35,567 bases of DNA, from positions 1 through 35,567 of the forward strand of contig CANDAG010000037.1 of NCBI GenBank assembly GCA_947382625.1, in the 5' to 3' direction. This DNA comes from an uncultured Lachnospiraceae bacterium (GTDB taxonomy: Bacteria > Bacillota > Clostridia > Lachnospirales > Lachnospiraceae). Position 1 is the stretch's first letter. Each line of letters begins with the position of its first letter. The position numbers and the translations under genes are program-made. A model generated the notes under the pieces. It was not told the origin of the DNA. It saw only the letters and a list, made by a program, of their open reading frames with translations, and did no database searches. Below are positions 8,602 to 15,802 of the stretch, piece after piece.

Positions 8602-9087
8602 ATGAAGGAAGAGGGGGATTTTGAGATATGCTTTGCAACGGAGGATGATTGGGAAGCTGCCATGGGGCTTGCGTGGAAAACCTTTCTGGAGTTTGAGGCA
8701 GAGGATTATACGCCGGAGGGGATCAGGAGCTTTGAGGATTTTATTACCGACACGGGCTTGAAACGCATGTTCCTGTCCGGAGACTACCGGTTGATGGTAG
8801 CCCGGAACAAAGGCAGACTGGTGGGGATGATCACTTTGCGGGATAAGACACATATCTCCCTTCTTTTTGTAGAGAAAAGTTGTCACAGACAGGGGATTGG
8901 CAGGGGATTGATCGAGAAAATGGCGGATTATGCAAAAAGGGAGTCCGGCGCCCGCCGTTTGACGGTCAATGCATCACCCTACGGGGTTCGGTTTTACCAT
9001 AAGATAGGCTTTCACGATCTGGGACCGCAATGCCGCCGGGAAGGAATCATATACACCCCTATGGAATTTGTCCTGTCAGGAGGGTAA
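8602..9087 (+). CDS. GNAT-family N-acetyltransferase
   Basis: This 161-residue GCN5-related acetyltransferase has the acetyl-CoA binding motif A, RQGIGRGLIEKM, preceded by the beta strand ISLLFVEKSCH. The C-terminal GVRFYHKIGFHDLG is the usual motif B region. The acceptor cannot be predicted. ATG 8602 has AAGGA upstream; GTG 8587 is an in-frame alternative adding five residues. Its 3' end carries the ribosome-binding site of the HD-GYP gene five bases downstream, so the two are co-transcribed. Confidence 0.85.
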   Translation: MKEEGDFEICFATEDDWEAAMGLAWKTFLEFEAEDYTPEGIRSFEDFITDTGLKRMFLSGDYRLMVARNKGRLVGMITLRDKTHISLLFVEKSCHRQGIGRGLIEKMADYAKRESGARRLTVNASPYGVRFYHKIGFHDLGPQCRREGIIYTPMEFVLSGG

Positions 9088-9092
9088 ATTGT

Positions 9093-10346
9093 ATGGAATA
9101 TATTCACAGTAAAGATATTTTCTTGTTAATGAGGGACACGTTCAAGCTGATGAGCCGCAGGGCTATGGATCATGGTTCGAGGGTGGCATACTATCTGTAT
9201 AAGATGCTGGAATGCAAGGGCGGCTATGAGAAGTTTGAGCTGGCAGATTTTGTATTTATGGCTTCTCTTCACGATATAGGCGCATATAAGACGGATAACC
9301 CCAGGGATATGATACATTACGAATTAAAGATGCCTATGGCACATGCTACCTATGGATATCTTGTTTTTAAGCATCTGTCCCCCTTAAGCGAGCTGGCAAT
9401 GGTAGTCCTTTACCATCATATGGATTATTCCCAGCTTAAGACCATCAATTTCCCCCACAAGGAGATCGCCGCTTATCTGAATCTCGCGGAAAAGGTAGAT
9501 ATTTATTCTGTGGCGCTGGGAGACAAATTCAATATCGACATGTTCGAAAAGCAGACCGGCACGGTGATCAGCAGGGATGCCTTCGATCTGTTTAAAGAGG
9601 CCATAGACAGATATGATGTCCTTGAGAAGGTAAAGAAAGGCGACTATAAGGAAGAGCTGGATGATATCATCGGTTACATGATCTTTACCAATGAGGACAA
9701 AAAGAAATATATGGAGATGCTCATGTACTGCCAGGGCTTTTGGAGTGAATCGGCAGTGGTCAATGCCGTGACCTGTATGTGCATCGCCAGGACATTGGGA
9801 CAGAGCGAGGGGCTTAACAGCCTGGAGTCTGAGCAGATGTATTACGGTGCCATTCTCCATGATATCGGGATGGTGGCAGTGCCCAGAGAGATCATTGATG
9901 CGCCCCGGCTTTTGACGGCAGAAGAGTACAAAAAGGTAAAAATGCATGTGCATTTGTCAGAAAGGATATTACATAACCGAATGGCAGACAGCGTGGTGGA
10001 GATCGTTGCGGCACATCACGAACGCTGTGACGGCAGCGGATACCCCCGGGGGCTTAAGGAGGTACAGATGAACAAAAGACAGCAGATCCTTCAGCTTGCA
10101 GATGCGGTTACCGCGCTTATGGACAAAAGACCCTACAGGCCGGCCTTTGAGGAGGACGAGATGCTGGATATCATCAGGAAAGAAACCTCGGCCGGAAAGT
10201 ATAACCAGGCGCTGGTCAAGACATTTTTTGATCATTATGACGAGATCATGCAACGGGTAAACAGCAATGTGGAAGAGATACTGGCTACCTACCGGAAGCT
10301 GAACCAGCAATATCTGAGAGTTTCCGGCAAGCTAAAGAATCAGTGA
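9093..10346 (+). CDS. Tandem HD / HD-GYP domain protein, putative cyclic-dinucleotide phosphodiesterase
   Basis: This 417-residue cytoplasmic protein has two HD-type domains. The N-terminal one has H60-D61 (SLHDIGAY) and a later HH (VVLYHHMDY) but lacks the GYP signature. The C-terminal one is a full HD-GYP: HD at residues 256-257 (ILHDIGMV), then HHERCDGSGYPRGL near residues 307-320 and LADAVTALMDKRPYRP. HD-GYP domains usually hydrolyse cyclic di-GMP, or cGAMP in some bacteria, using a bi- or tri-metal centre. There is no response-regulator receiver and no membrane segment; the first HD domain may be regulatory. ATG 9093 has an excellent site, AGGAGGG (9078-9084). The frame stays open further upstream inside the GNAT gene, but that part has no family support. 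Confidence 0.85.
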   Translation: MEYIHSKDIFLLMRDTFKLMSRRAMDHGSRVAYYLYKMLECKGGYEKFELADFVFMASLHDIGAYKTDNPRDMIHYELKMPMAHATYGYLVFKHLSPLSELAMVVLYHHMDYSQLKTINFPHKEIAAYLNLAEKVDIYSVALGDKFNIDMFEKQTGTVISRDAFDLFKEAIDRYDVLEKVKKGDYKEELDDIIGYMIFTNEDKKKYMEMLMYCQGFWSESAVVNAVTCMCIARTLGQSEGLNSLESEQMYYGAILHDIGMVAVPREIIDAPRLLTAEEYKKVKMHVHLSERILHNRMADSVVEIVAAHHERCDGSGYPRGLKEVQMNKRQQILQLADAVTALMDKRPYRPAFEEDEMLDIIRKETSAGKYNQALVKTFFDHYDEIMQRVNSNVEEILATYRKLNQQYLRVSGKLKNQ

Positions 10347-10418
10347 TATAATACTGTGATATAAATACTGAAAAAATAAAGATATACAGGCGCAGGAAAG
10401 GCGCGGATAGGAGTAATT

Positions 10419-11207
10419 ATGGGTAGAATATTCAGTTTGGACAGTCCATTATTTAGTTTTTTGAGCAAAGTAGCAGATCTGATATTGTTAAATATACTGA
10501 CACTGATCTGCTGTCTGCCGGTCATTACCATAGGGGCTTCCATGACGGCGCTGCATTATGTGGTTCTGAAGATGGTCAGGGATGAGGAAAGCTATATTGT
10601 CAGATCGTATTTCAAATCCTTTAAGCAGAACTTTAAGCAGGCTACCATCATCTGGCTGATCCTTCTGTTGATAGGAGCAGTTCTGCTGGGAGACATTTTT
10701 ATCCTTAATTTTTCTACTATCCCGTTTTCCAAATGGATCAGGATCGCGTTGTTTACGGTTATCATCCTTGTGCTTCTGGCTACCATGCATTTGTTTCCGG
10801 TTCTTTCAAGATTTGATAATACCATCAAAAATACCTTCAAAAATTCATTTTTTATGGGAATCCTCACATTCCCCAAGACCATCCTTATGCTTCTTTGCTG
10901 GGTGGCGCCTCTTTTTATTGCGGCATTCATCATTCAGGCAACGCCGGTAGTCTTTATGCTTGGAATATCTGCGCCCGCCTATCTTTGTGCCAAGCTTTAC
11001 AACAAAACCTTCAAGAGGTTTGAGCCGGAGGAGGAAATCATAGGCGATGATGAGTGGACAATGGCGCCTCTGGAGGGAGAAGAGGAGGCAGAAGCGTTGG
11101 AAAACAGCGTGGCTGCAGGCAGTATCGATGTTTCGGGTGCAGAGCCGGAGGTGGCTGCGAGCGTAGCAGATGAGAGTGAAAATCAGGAAAAAACACCGGA
11201 AGAATGA
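10419..11207 (+). CDS. YesL-like (DUF624) membrane protein with acidic tail
   Basis: The first roughly 205 residues match the YesL/DUF624 family: an N-terminal FSLDSPLFSFLSKVADLILLN, then about five hydrophobic segments, with the family pattern of a small integral membrane protein often found beside carbohydrate ABC transporters. The last 55 or so residues are very acidic (runs of E, plus A/S/V) and look disordered; many family members lack this tail. The function is unknown. A clear ribosome-binding site (TAGGAG) precedes ATG 10419. It lies just upstream of an orphan sugar ABC ATPase, which fits the usual neighbourhood. Confidence 0.8.
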   Translation: MGRIFSLDSPLFSFLSKVADLILLNILTLICCLPVITIGASMTALHYVVLKMVRDEESYIVRSYFKSFKQNFKQATIIWLILLLIGAVLLGDIFILNFSTIPFSKWIRIALFTVIILVLLATMHLFPVLSRFDNTIKNTFKNSFFMGILTFPKTILMLLCWVAPLFIAAFIIQATPVVFMLGISAPAYLCAKLYNKTFKRFEPEEEIIGDDEWTMAPLEGEEEAEALENSVAAGSIDVSGAEPEVAASVADESENQEKTPEE

Positions 11208-11409
11208 CGGATTCTATACAAAATGCCTATTTCCCGATTGGTTTTGTTGGTCAAGTTGTTGGGCGGCTTAAAAAGATTCAACAGCTATAAGCATTTTCAA
11301 CAATCCAAAAATAAATATTTGTGGAATAGTGGTATAGTCAGAAAAGTCAAAGTCATGTATACTGTGAGAAGATTCAGTTGTGACTAAATTTTAAGGAGGC
11401 AAATTTAAT

Positions 11410-12519
11410 ATGGCAGGTTTATCTTTAAAAAATATCTGTAAAGTATATCCTAATGGATTCGAAGCTGTAAAGAACTTCAATCTGGAAATTGCAGATAAAG
11501 AATTTATCATCTTCGTAGGTCCTTCAGGATGCGGTAAGTCTACCACACTTCGTATGATCGCAGGTCTGGAAGATATTTCTTCCGGCGAACTGAAGATTGG
11601 TGACAGAGTAGTAAATGATGTTGAGCCGAAGGACAGGGATATCGCCATGGTATTCCAGAACTACGCTCTGTATCCTCATATGTCAGTATACGACAATATG
11701 GCTTTCGGTCTTAAACTGAGAAAAGTTCCGAAAGATGAAATTGATAAGATGGTTAAAGAAGCAGCTAAGATCCTTGACCTGACACCCCTTCTTGATCGTA
11801 AGCCCAAGGCTCTGTCCGGTGGTCAGAGACAGCGTGTTGCTATGGGTCGTGCTATCGTTCGTAGCCCTAAGGTATTCCTTATGGATGAGCCTCTCTCCAA
11901 CCTGGATGCCAAGCTTCGTGTACAGATGCGTGTTGAGATCTCCAAGCTGCATCAGAGATTAGGTACTACCATCATCTACGTAACACATGACCAGACCGAG
12001 GCTATGACCTTAGGTGACAGGATCGTAGTTATGAAGGATGGTGTTGTTCAGCAGGTTGACAGCCCTCAGAATCTGTATCAGAAGCCCGCTAACCTGTTCG
12101 TAGCAGGTTTCATGGGATCACCTCAGATGAACTTCCTTGAGGCAACAGTAGAAGTAAGCGGCGATACAGCAAGCCTTAAGATTGCCGGCAAGAGCATTCC
12201 TCTTCCTGCAGCTAAGTCCAAGAAGCTGATCAGTGGCGGTTATGCAGGCAAGAAGGTTACCTTCGGTATCCGTCCTGAGGATGTATATGATTCAGAAGCA
12301 TTCGTATCAACCGCTAAATGTGTATTCGAGTCAACCATCAAGGTTTACGAATTACTCGGTGCAGAAGTTTACTTATACTTTGATCTGGATGAGTTCCCGA
12401 TCACAGCAAGAGTTGACTCCCGTACCAATGCAAGACCTGGCGATACTGTTAAGTTTGCATTCGATGTTGATAAGATCCATGTATTCGACAAGGAAACCGA
12501 GCAGGTTATTACCAACTAG
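11410..12519 (+). CDS. MsmX/UgpC-type sugar ABC transporter ATPase (orphan)
   Basis: This 369-residue ATPase belongs to the carbohydrate-importer MalK/MsmX group. The Walker A motif GPSGCGKST is at residues 37-45, followed by Q-loop NYALYPHMSV, signature LSGGQRQR, Walker B VFLMDEP and H-loop VTHDQ. The C-terminal part is the OB-fold (TOBE) regulatory domain. No permease or binding-protein gene is adjacent, so it probably energises several sugar importers, as MsmX does in Bacillus. Its codon use differs from its neighbours: it prefers CGT for arginine and GTA/GTT for valine, which suggests high expression. AAGGAGG precedes the ATG, and a strong terminator follows. Confidence 0.93.
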   Translation: MAGLSLKNICKVYPNGFEAVKNFNLEIADKEFIIFVGPSGCGKSTTLRMIAGLEDISSGELKIGDRVVNDVEPKDRDIAMVFQNYALYPHMSVYDNMAFGLKLRKVPKDEIDKMVKEAAKILDLTPLLDRKPKALSGGQRQRVAMGRAIVRSPKVFLMDEPLSNLDAKLRVQMRVEISKLHQRLGTTIIYVTHDQTEAMTLGDRIVVMKDGVVQQVDSPQNLYQKPANLFVAGFMGSPQMNFLEATVEVSGDTASLKIAGKSIPLPAAKSKKLISGGYAGKKVTFGIRPEDVYDSEAFVSTAKCVFESTIKVYELLGAEVYLYFDLDEFPITARVDSRTNARPGDTVKFAFDVDKIHVFDKETEQVITN

Positions 12520-12532
12520 TAATAAATATAAA

Positions 12533-12557
12533 GGGGTGCCGATGGCATCCCTTTTTT
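12533..12557 (+). terminator. Intrinsic terminator after the MsmX-type ATPase
   Basis: An 8-bp stem (12533-12540 with 12544-12551, one G-U pair, 3-nt loop) is followed by six T. Confidence 0.93.
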
Positions 12558-12611
12558 GTTGCCTGCAAACTCTTTGGTGTACAAAAAAATTCGGAAAAAA
12601 TATCGAATAAG

Positions 12612-12641
12612 TTGCAATACCAGGAAGAATTCTGTTATACT
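12612..12641 (+). promoter_or_regulatory. Sigma-A promoter of the CdaR/PucR-type gene
   Basis: The -35 TTGCAA (12612-12617), an 18-bp spacer and an extended -10, TGT-TATACT (12633-12641), lie just upstream of the coding region. Confidence 0.75.
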
Positions 12642-12669
12642 ATCTCCATACTCAGAAAGGGGTGAACAA

Positions 12670-13752
12670 ATGATTTCGACACAGGTAATAGCAAGCTGTA
12701 TTGAAGAACTTCGTAATATTACGAAGGTGAATCTGGCAGTATTCGGGTTAGATGGAAGTACTGTGGTTTCCACTTTTGACAACAATGATATCTCAAGAGA
12801 GCTTATTGTAGGCTTTGCGGAATCCCCGGCAGACAGTCAGGTGATAGGAAGGGATCATCTGCTGAAGATTATGGATGAAAATGAATTGATTTATGTGCTG
12901 ATGGCCAGGGGAAATAATGACGAAGCATACATGATCGGAAAGATTGCAGTCAGTCAGCTGCAGCAGCTTATAACGGCTTATAAGGAGCGATTTGACCGCA
13001 ATAACTTCTTCCAGAATCTTCTGATGGATAACCTTCTTTTGGTGGATGTATATAATCGCGCCAAGAAGCTGCACATAGAAGTGATGGTTCCCAGAGTTGT
13101 TTTTATCGTGGAGACAAAGGCAGAAAAGGACACCACAGCCGCGGAGTTCCTGCGGGGAATGTTTTCCTCCCAGTCGGGTGACTTTATCACAGCTGTAGAC
13201 GAGAGCAGCGTGATACTGATCAAGGCCCTTGCACCCAATGAGGGAAGTGAGGAGATTGAGCAGACAGCACAGACTATCGTTGATATGATGAGCACAGAGG
13301 CCATGATGAATGTAAGGGTGGCTTACGGAACGGTAGTTCAGGAGCTGAAGGATGTCTCTAAATCCTACAAAGAGGCTATGATGGCGCTGGATGTAGGAAA
13401 GATCTTCTATATAGAGAAGAAGGTCAATTCTTATGGAAGTCTCGGGATCGGGCGTTTGATCTATCAGCTTCCGGCGAATCTCTGTAAGATTTTTATCGAT
13501 GAGATTTTTGGAGACAATGATCCGGGAGACTTTGACGAGGAGATTGTTTCTACGGTCAACAAGTTCTTTGACAATAATCTGAATGTGTCAGAGACCTCAA
13601 GACAGCTTTTTATCCATCGGAATACACTTGTATACAGGGTGGAGAAGCTGCAGAAAACTACCGGGCTGGATGTGCGTACCTTTGATGATGCACTGACCTT
13701 CAAGATTGCCATGATGGTTTATAATTATATGAGATATCTTGACGCACAGTAG
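12670..13752 (+). CDS. CdaR/PucR-family transcriptional regulator
   Basis: This 360-residue regulator begins with a segment like the sugar-diacid recognition domain (ISTQVIASCIEELRNITKVN). It continues with a GGDEF-like middle region typical of the CdaR/PucR group. It ends in a PucR-type helix-turn-helix: FFDNNLNVSETSRQLFIHRN, TLVYRVEKLQKTTGLDVR, then a helical end. CdaR-type proteins are activators that respond to sugar acids or other carbon signals; the ligand here is unknown. ATG 12670 follows AAAGGGGTG. It has its own promoter and sits 150 bp after the orphan sugar ATPase. Its transcript probably ends in the hairpin 13764-13819. Confidence 0.85.
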   Translation: MISTQVIASCIEELRNITKVNLAVFGLDGSTVVSTFDNNDISRELIVGFAESPADSQVIGRDHLLKIMDENELIYVLMARGNNDEAYMIGKIAVSQLQQLITAYKERFDRNNFFQNLLMDNLLLVDVYNRAKKLHIEVMVPRVVFIVETKAEKDTTAAEFLRGMFSSQSGDFITAVDESSVILIKALAPNEGSEEIEQTAQTIVDMMSTEAMMNVRVAYGTVVQELKDVSKSYKEAMMALDVGKIFYIEKKVNSYGSLGIGRLIYQLPANLCKIFIDEIFGDNDPGDFDEEIVSTVNKFFDNNLNVSETSRQLFIHRNTLVYRVEKLQKTTGLDVRTFDDALTFKIAMMVYNYMRYLDAQ

Positions 13753-13763
13753 GAAATGGAATG

Positions 13764-13823
13764 AACAACCTTATTCCCGAATACAATAGTACATAATTGT
13801 TGGGAGGGATAAGGTTGTTTTTA
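13764..13823 (+). terminator. Long hairpin: terminator that also encloses the next start site
   Basis: Arms 13764-13778 and 13806-13819 pair over 14 bp with one bulged base, and T-rich sequence follows. It is a plausible terminator for the upstream regulator. The 3' arm contains part of the GGGAGGG ribosome-binding site (13802-13808) and the TTG start (13815) of the next gene, so it could also block translation. Confidence 0.7.
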
Positions 13824-14732
13824 TTTGAAAAGAAAATCATTTATCTTACATTCTTTTGGGACGGGATCAAAAAATCCTCTGCGGGATTTGCCAAAATATC
13901 CCGTGAAAGCGATGCCTGCAGATTGGACATACATATCAGGCATATTGACGGTCTGGATGACGGTAAGTATGCTCTGTATCTGGTGCTGAGGGACCAGAAC
14001 ACAGAGTGGAGATCCATAACTGTGAAAAACGGAGCGGTAAACGAGGAGAGATGTCTTCCGCTCAGCGGCGGAAAATTTCGCCTGAGGGATAAAGAATTTG
14101 AAGAAAGCGAGCTGTGTGGCATTCTGATCCGGTTGGATGAGCATCACTGGATATCCGGCTATTGGCAGGAGACAGAAAACGGGGCGGAGCTTTCCGGAAA
14201 ACCGGAGTCTTCAATAAGATCGGAGCCTCCGAAGAAACCGGAGCCTTCAAAGGGAATGGAGTTTCCAGAGAAAACAGAGTCCTCAGAAAAGCTGGGGAAG
14301 GCAGGGAGCGAAAACAATTCCGGAGCAGACCTCCTGCATACGGCAGATGATCAAAAAATAATACTGAGGCCTGCCCCGGAAAGCAAGTGGGAGCAGCTTC
14401 AGAGAAGCTACAGAAGGGTGCATCCTTTTGGAGATGAAAGGCTTTACCTGGCGATCGAGCCCAAGGATTTCATTGTCCTGCAGGCGTCATACCAGAGACT
14501 GGTAAATAACAGCTTTCTCCTCCATGGCTATTACAACTACAGACATTTGATCCTTGGGCCGGATGAGGAGATCGGAACCAGAGATGAGACCTGCTTTTAC
14601 CTGGGGGTTCCGGGAACCTATTTCGAGCGTGAAAAAATGGTGGCGGTTATGTTCGGGTTTGAAGGCTTTGAATGCGCCGGACCGGTAGAGATTGGAAAAT
14701 TCGGATATTACATGCGCCGGGTGGAGCTATAA
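13815..14732 (+). CDS. DUF6128-like protein, unknown function
   Basis: This 305-residue protein has two conserved-looking parts. The N-terminal part (about 1-120) is beta-rich. The C-terminal part (about 195-305) includes FIVLQASYQRLVNNSFLLHG and a YNYRHLILG-then-LGVPGTYFEREKM pattern, which I recall as the Lachnospiraceae family DUF6128. Between them is a low-complexity linker of six-residue repeats. There is no signal peptide or membrane helix. I use the TTG start at 13815 because GGGAGGG lies six bases before it; other in-frame TTG codons at 13797/13800 precede that site. The start region is buried in a long hairpin. The stop codon is four bases from the 3' end of the convergent SRP RNA gene. 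Confidence 0.75.
   Translation: MFLFEKKIIYLTFFWDGIKKSSAGFAKISRESDACRLDIHIRHIDGLDDGKYALYLVLRDQNTEWRSITVKNGAVNEERCLPLSGGKFRLRDKEFEESELCGILIRLDEHHWISGYWQETENGAELSGKPESSIRSEPPKKPEPSKGMEFPEKTESSEKLGKAGSENNSGADLLHTADDQKIILRPAPESKWEQLQRSYRRVHPFGDERLYLAIEPKDFIVLQASYQRLVNNSFLLHGYYNYRHLILGPDEEIGTRDETCFYLGVPGTYFEREKMVAVMFGFEGFECAGPVEIGKFGYYMRRVEL
14199..14288 (+). repeat. Five degenerate 18-bp tandem repeats (in-frame)
   Basis: Five consecutive 18-bp units encode KPESSI, RSEPPK, KPEPSK, GMEFPE and KTESSE, forming a Pro/Glu/Ser linker in the DUF6128-like protein. The copies have diverged. Confidence 0.75.
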
Positions 14733-14735
14733 AGA

Positions 14736-14938
14736 ATAGCTTTATCCTCAGGGAAGCCGCCATGCGTTACCTGCATTGTCAGCTAAGACCAGGCACCCTT
14801 GCGGCACATGAAAAAATCCGCTTAGTGCTGCTTTGTTCCCAACCTGACACGGTTCACGGCTCTTCATTGCGCAAGACCCGATCGTCAGACACCGCCAACA
14901 CGGGGCAGCCATGACAGCTTCCCTGAAAATAAAGCTAT
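14736..14938 (-). ncRNA. ffs: Signal recognition particle RNA (large bacterial type)
   Basis: Read on the minus strand, this contains the SRP domain IV core: GTCAGG, a GGAA tetraloop closed by TTG/CAA, then AGCAGC. It is followed by the conserved GCCGCAAGGGTGCCTGG-type segment and AGCTGAC-GTAACGC, as in Bacillus scRNA. The ends pair in a long terminal stem: 14749-14757 with 14917-14925, extended by 14736-14745 with 14929-14938. The length (about 180-200 nt) is between small 4.5S and the 265-nt Bacillus form, so exact ends are uncertain. A strong minus-strand promoter lies just upstream. The RNA binds Ffh for co-translational targeting. It is convergent with the DUF6128-like gene and close to tadA, a common clostridial neighbour. 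Confidence 0.9.
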
Positions 14939-14969
14939 ATGATTTAACACTGCTAAAGTATCTTTTAGT

Positions 14970-14998
14970 AGTATATGGCTTTTGGGGCTGTTTGTCAA
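14970..14998 (-). promoter_or_regulatory. Sigma-A promoter of the SRP RNA gene
   Basis: On the minus strand, TTGACA (14998-14993), a 17-bp spacer and TATACT (14975-14970) give an expected start near 14963. Confidence 0.88.
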
Positions 14999-15016
14999 CA
15001 TGCAGGAAGTTTCTTT

Positions 15017-15233
15017 TGCGCCGATGTTACTTTTTACACGTACGCCAGCAGGCCGCCTGGACAGAGGCAAAGTCCTACGTCGCCGCGCTTCCGCTCTACA
15101 ACAACGTAGCAGTACTAAGCTCGAAAAAACCTCGCTAAGTACTGACGTTGTTGAAAGGGCTCCTTAAGGGCTTTGCCTCTGTCCAGGCTGGTTTTCTGAC
15201 GTGTCTGTGAAAAGTAACAGGCCGGTAGGCGCA
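15017..15233. repeat. About 217-bp imperfect palindrome upstream of tadA
   Basis: Nested inverted repeats run through this non-coding stretch. Outer arms are 15017-15022 with 15228-15233 and 15025-15034 with 15210-15219 (10/10). The middle arms 15056-15072 with 15171-15187 match 17/17. Apical arms are 15099-15107 with 15145-15153 (9/9), then 15110-15120 with 15134-15144 (nearly complementary). Folded, it is one long hairpin. There is no coding support and no transposase. It may be a MITE-like or repetitive palindromic element, or a very long leader structure of tadA. Confidence 0.85.
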
Positions 15234-15266
15234 TCCCCCGGAACAGAAAGGATACAGGAACGGAAA

Positions 15267-15749
15267 ATGACAGAACAGGAAAAATATATGAAACAGGCGA
15301 TCAGGGAAGCCAAAAAGGCCTATGCCCTGGGAGAGGTTCCCATCGGCTGTGTGATCGTGTATGAAGGAAAAATTATCGGAAGAGGCTATAACCGTAGAAA
15401 TACGGACAAGAATACCTTGTCCCATGCGGAGATCACAGCCATCAGGAAGGCCAGCAAAAAGGTCGGAGACTGGCGCCTGGAGGGCTGTACACTTTATGTT
15501 ACATTAGAGCCCTGCCAGATGTGTGCCGGAGCGATCGTACAGGCCAGGATAGACGAAGTGGTGATGGGGAGCATGAACCCCAAGGCAGGGTGCGGAGGCT
15601 CTATCCTGAATCTTCTGGAAATGCCGGAGTTTAATCACCAGGTGAAGGTGACACGGGGAATAATGGAAGAAGAATGCTCCGGGATGCTGACAAGCTTCTT
15701 TAAGGAACTGAGAATTCGAAATAAACAGAAAAAAGAAGCCGGCCTGTGA
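15267..15749 (+). CDS. tadA: tRNA-specific adenosine deaminase
   Basis: This 160-residue zinc deaminase converts the wobble adenosine of tRNA-Arg(ACG) to inosine. The active-site H53-A-E55 (SHAEITAI) and the zinc ligands C83 and C86 (PCQMCAGA) are intact, and ARIDEVVMG and the PKAGCGGS segment are typical of TadA. ATG 15267 has AGGA at 15256-15259. Longer in-frame starts would extend into the palindromic element and are not supported. The stop codon lies inside the stem of a strong terminator shared with the convergent MATE gene. No convincing promoter was found in the 300 bp upstream. Confidence 0.95.
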   Translation: MTEQEKYMKQAIREAKKAYALGEVPIGCVIVYEGKIIGRGYNRRNTDKNTLSHAEITAIRKASKKVGDWRLEGCTLYVTLEPCQMCAGAIVQARIDEVVMGSMNPKAGCGGSILNLLEMPEFNHQVKVTRGIMEEECSGMLTSFFKELRIRNKQKKEAGL

Positions 15750-15766
15750 AACACAGGCCGGTCTTT
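15739..15766. terminator. Bidirectional terminator between tadA and the MATE gene
   Basis: A perfect 10-bp stem, 15739-15748 with 15752-15761, has a 3-nt loop. TCTTTT follows on the + strand, and a T-rich run follows on the minus strand. It overlaps the tadA stop codon. Confidence 0.92.
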
Positions 15767-15802
15767 TGATCAAAAGAAAGAATACCATATGGTGTATACG
15801 GA

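Noticed and set aside
15201-15266. N-terminal extension of tadA
   Set aside because: The extension lies inside the palindromic element, lacks a ribosome-binding site and is not part of the TadA fold.
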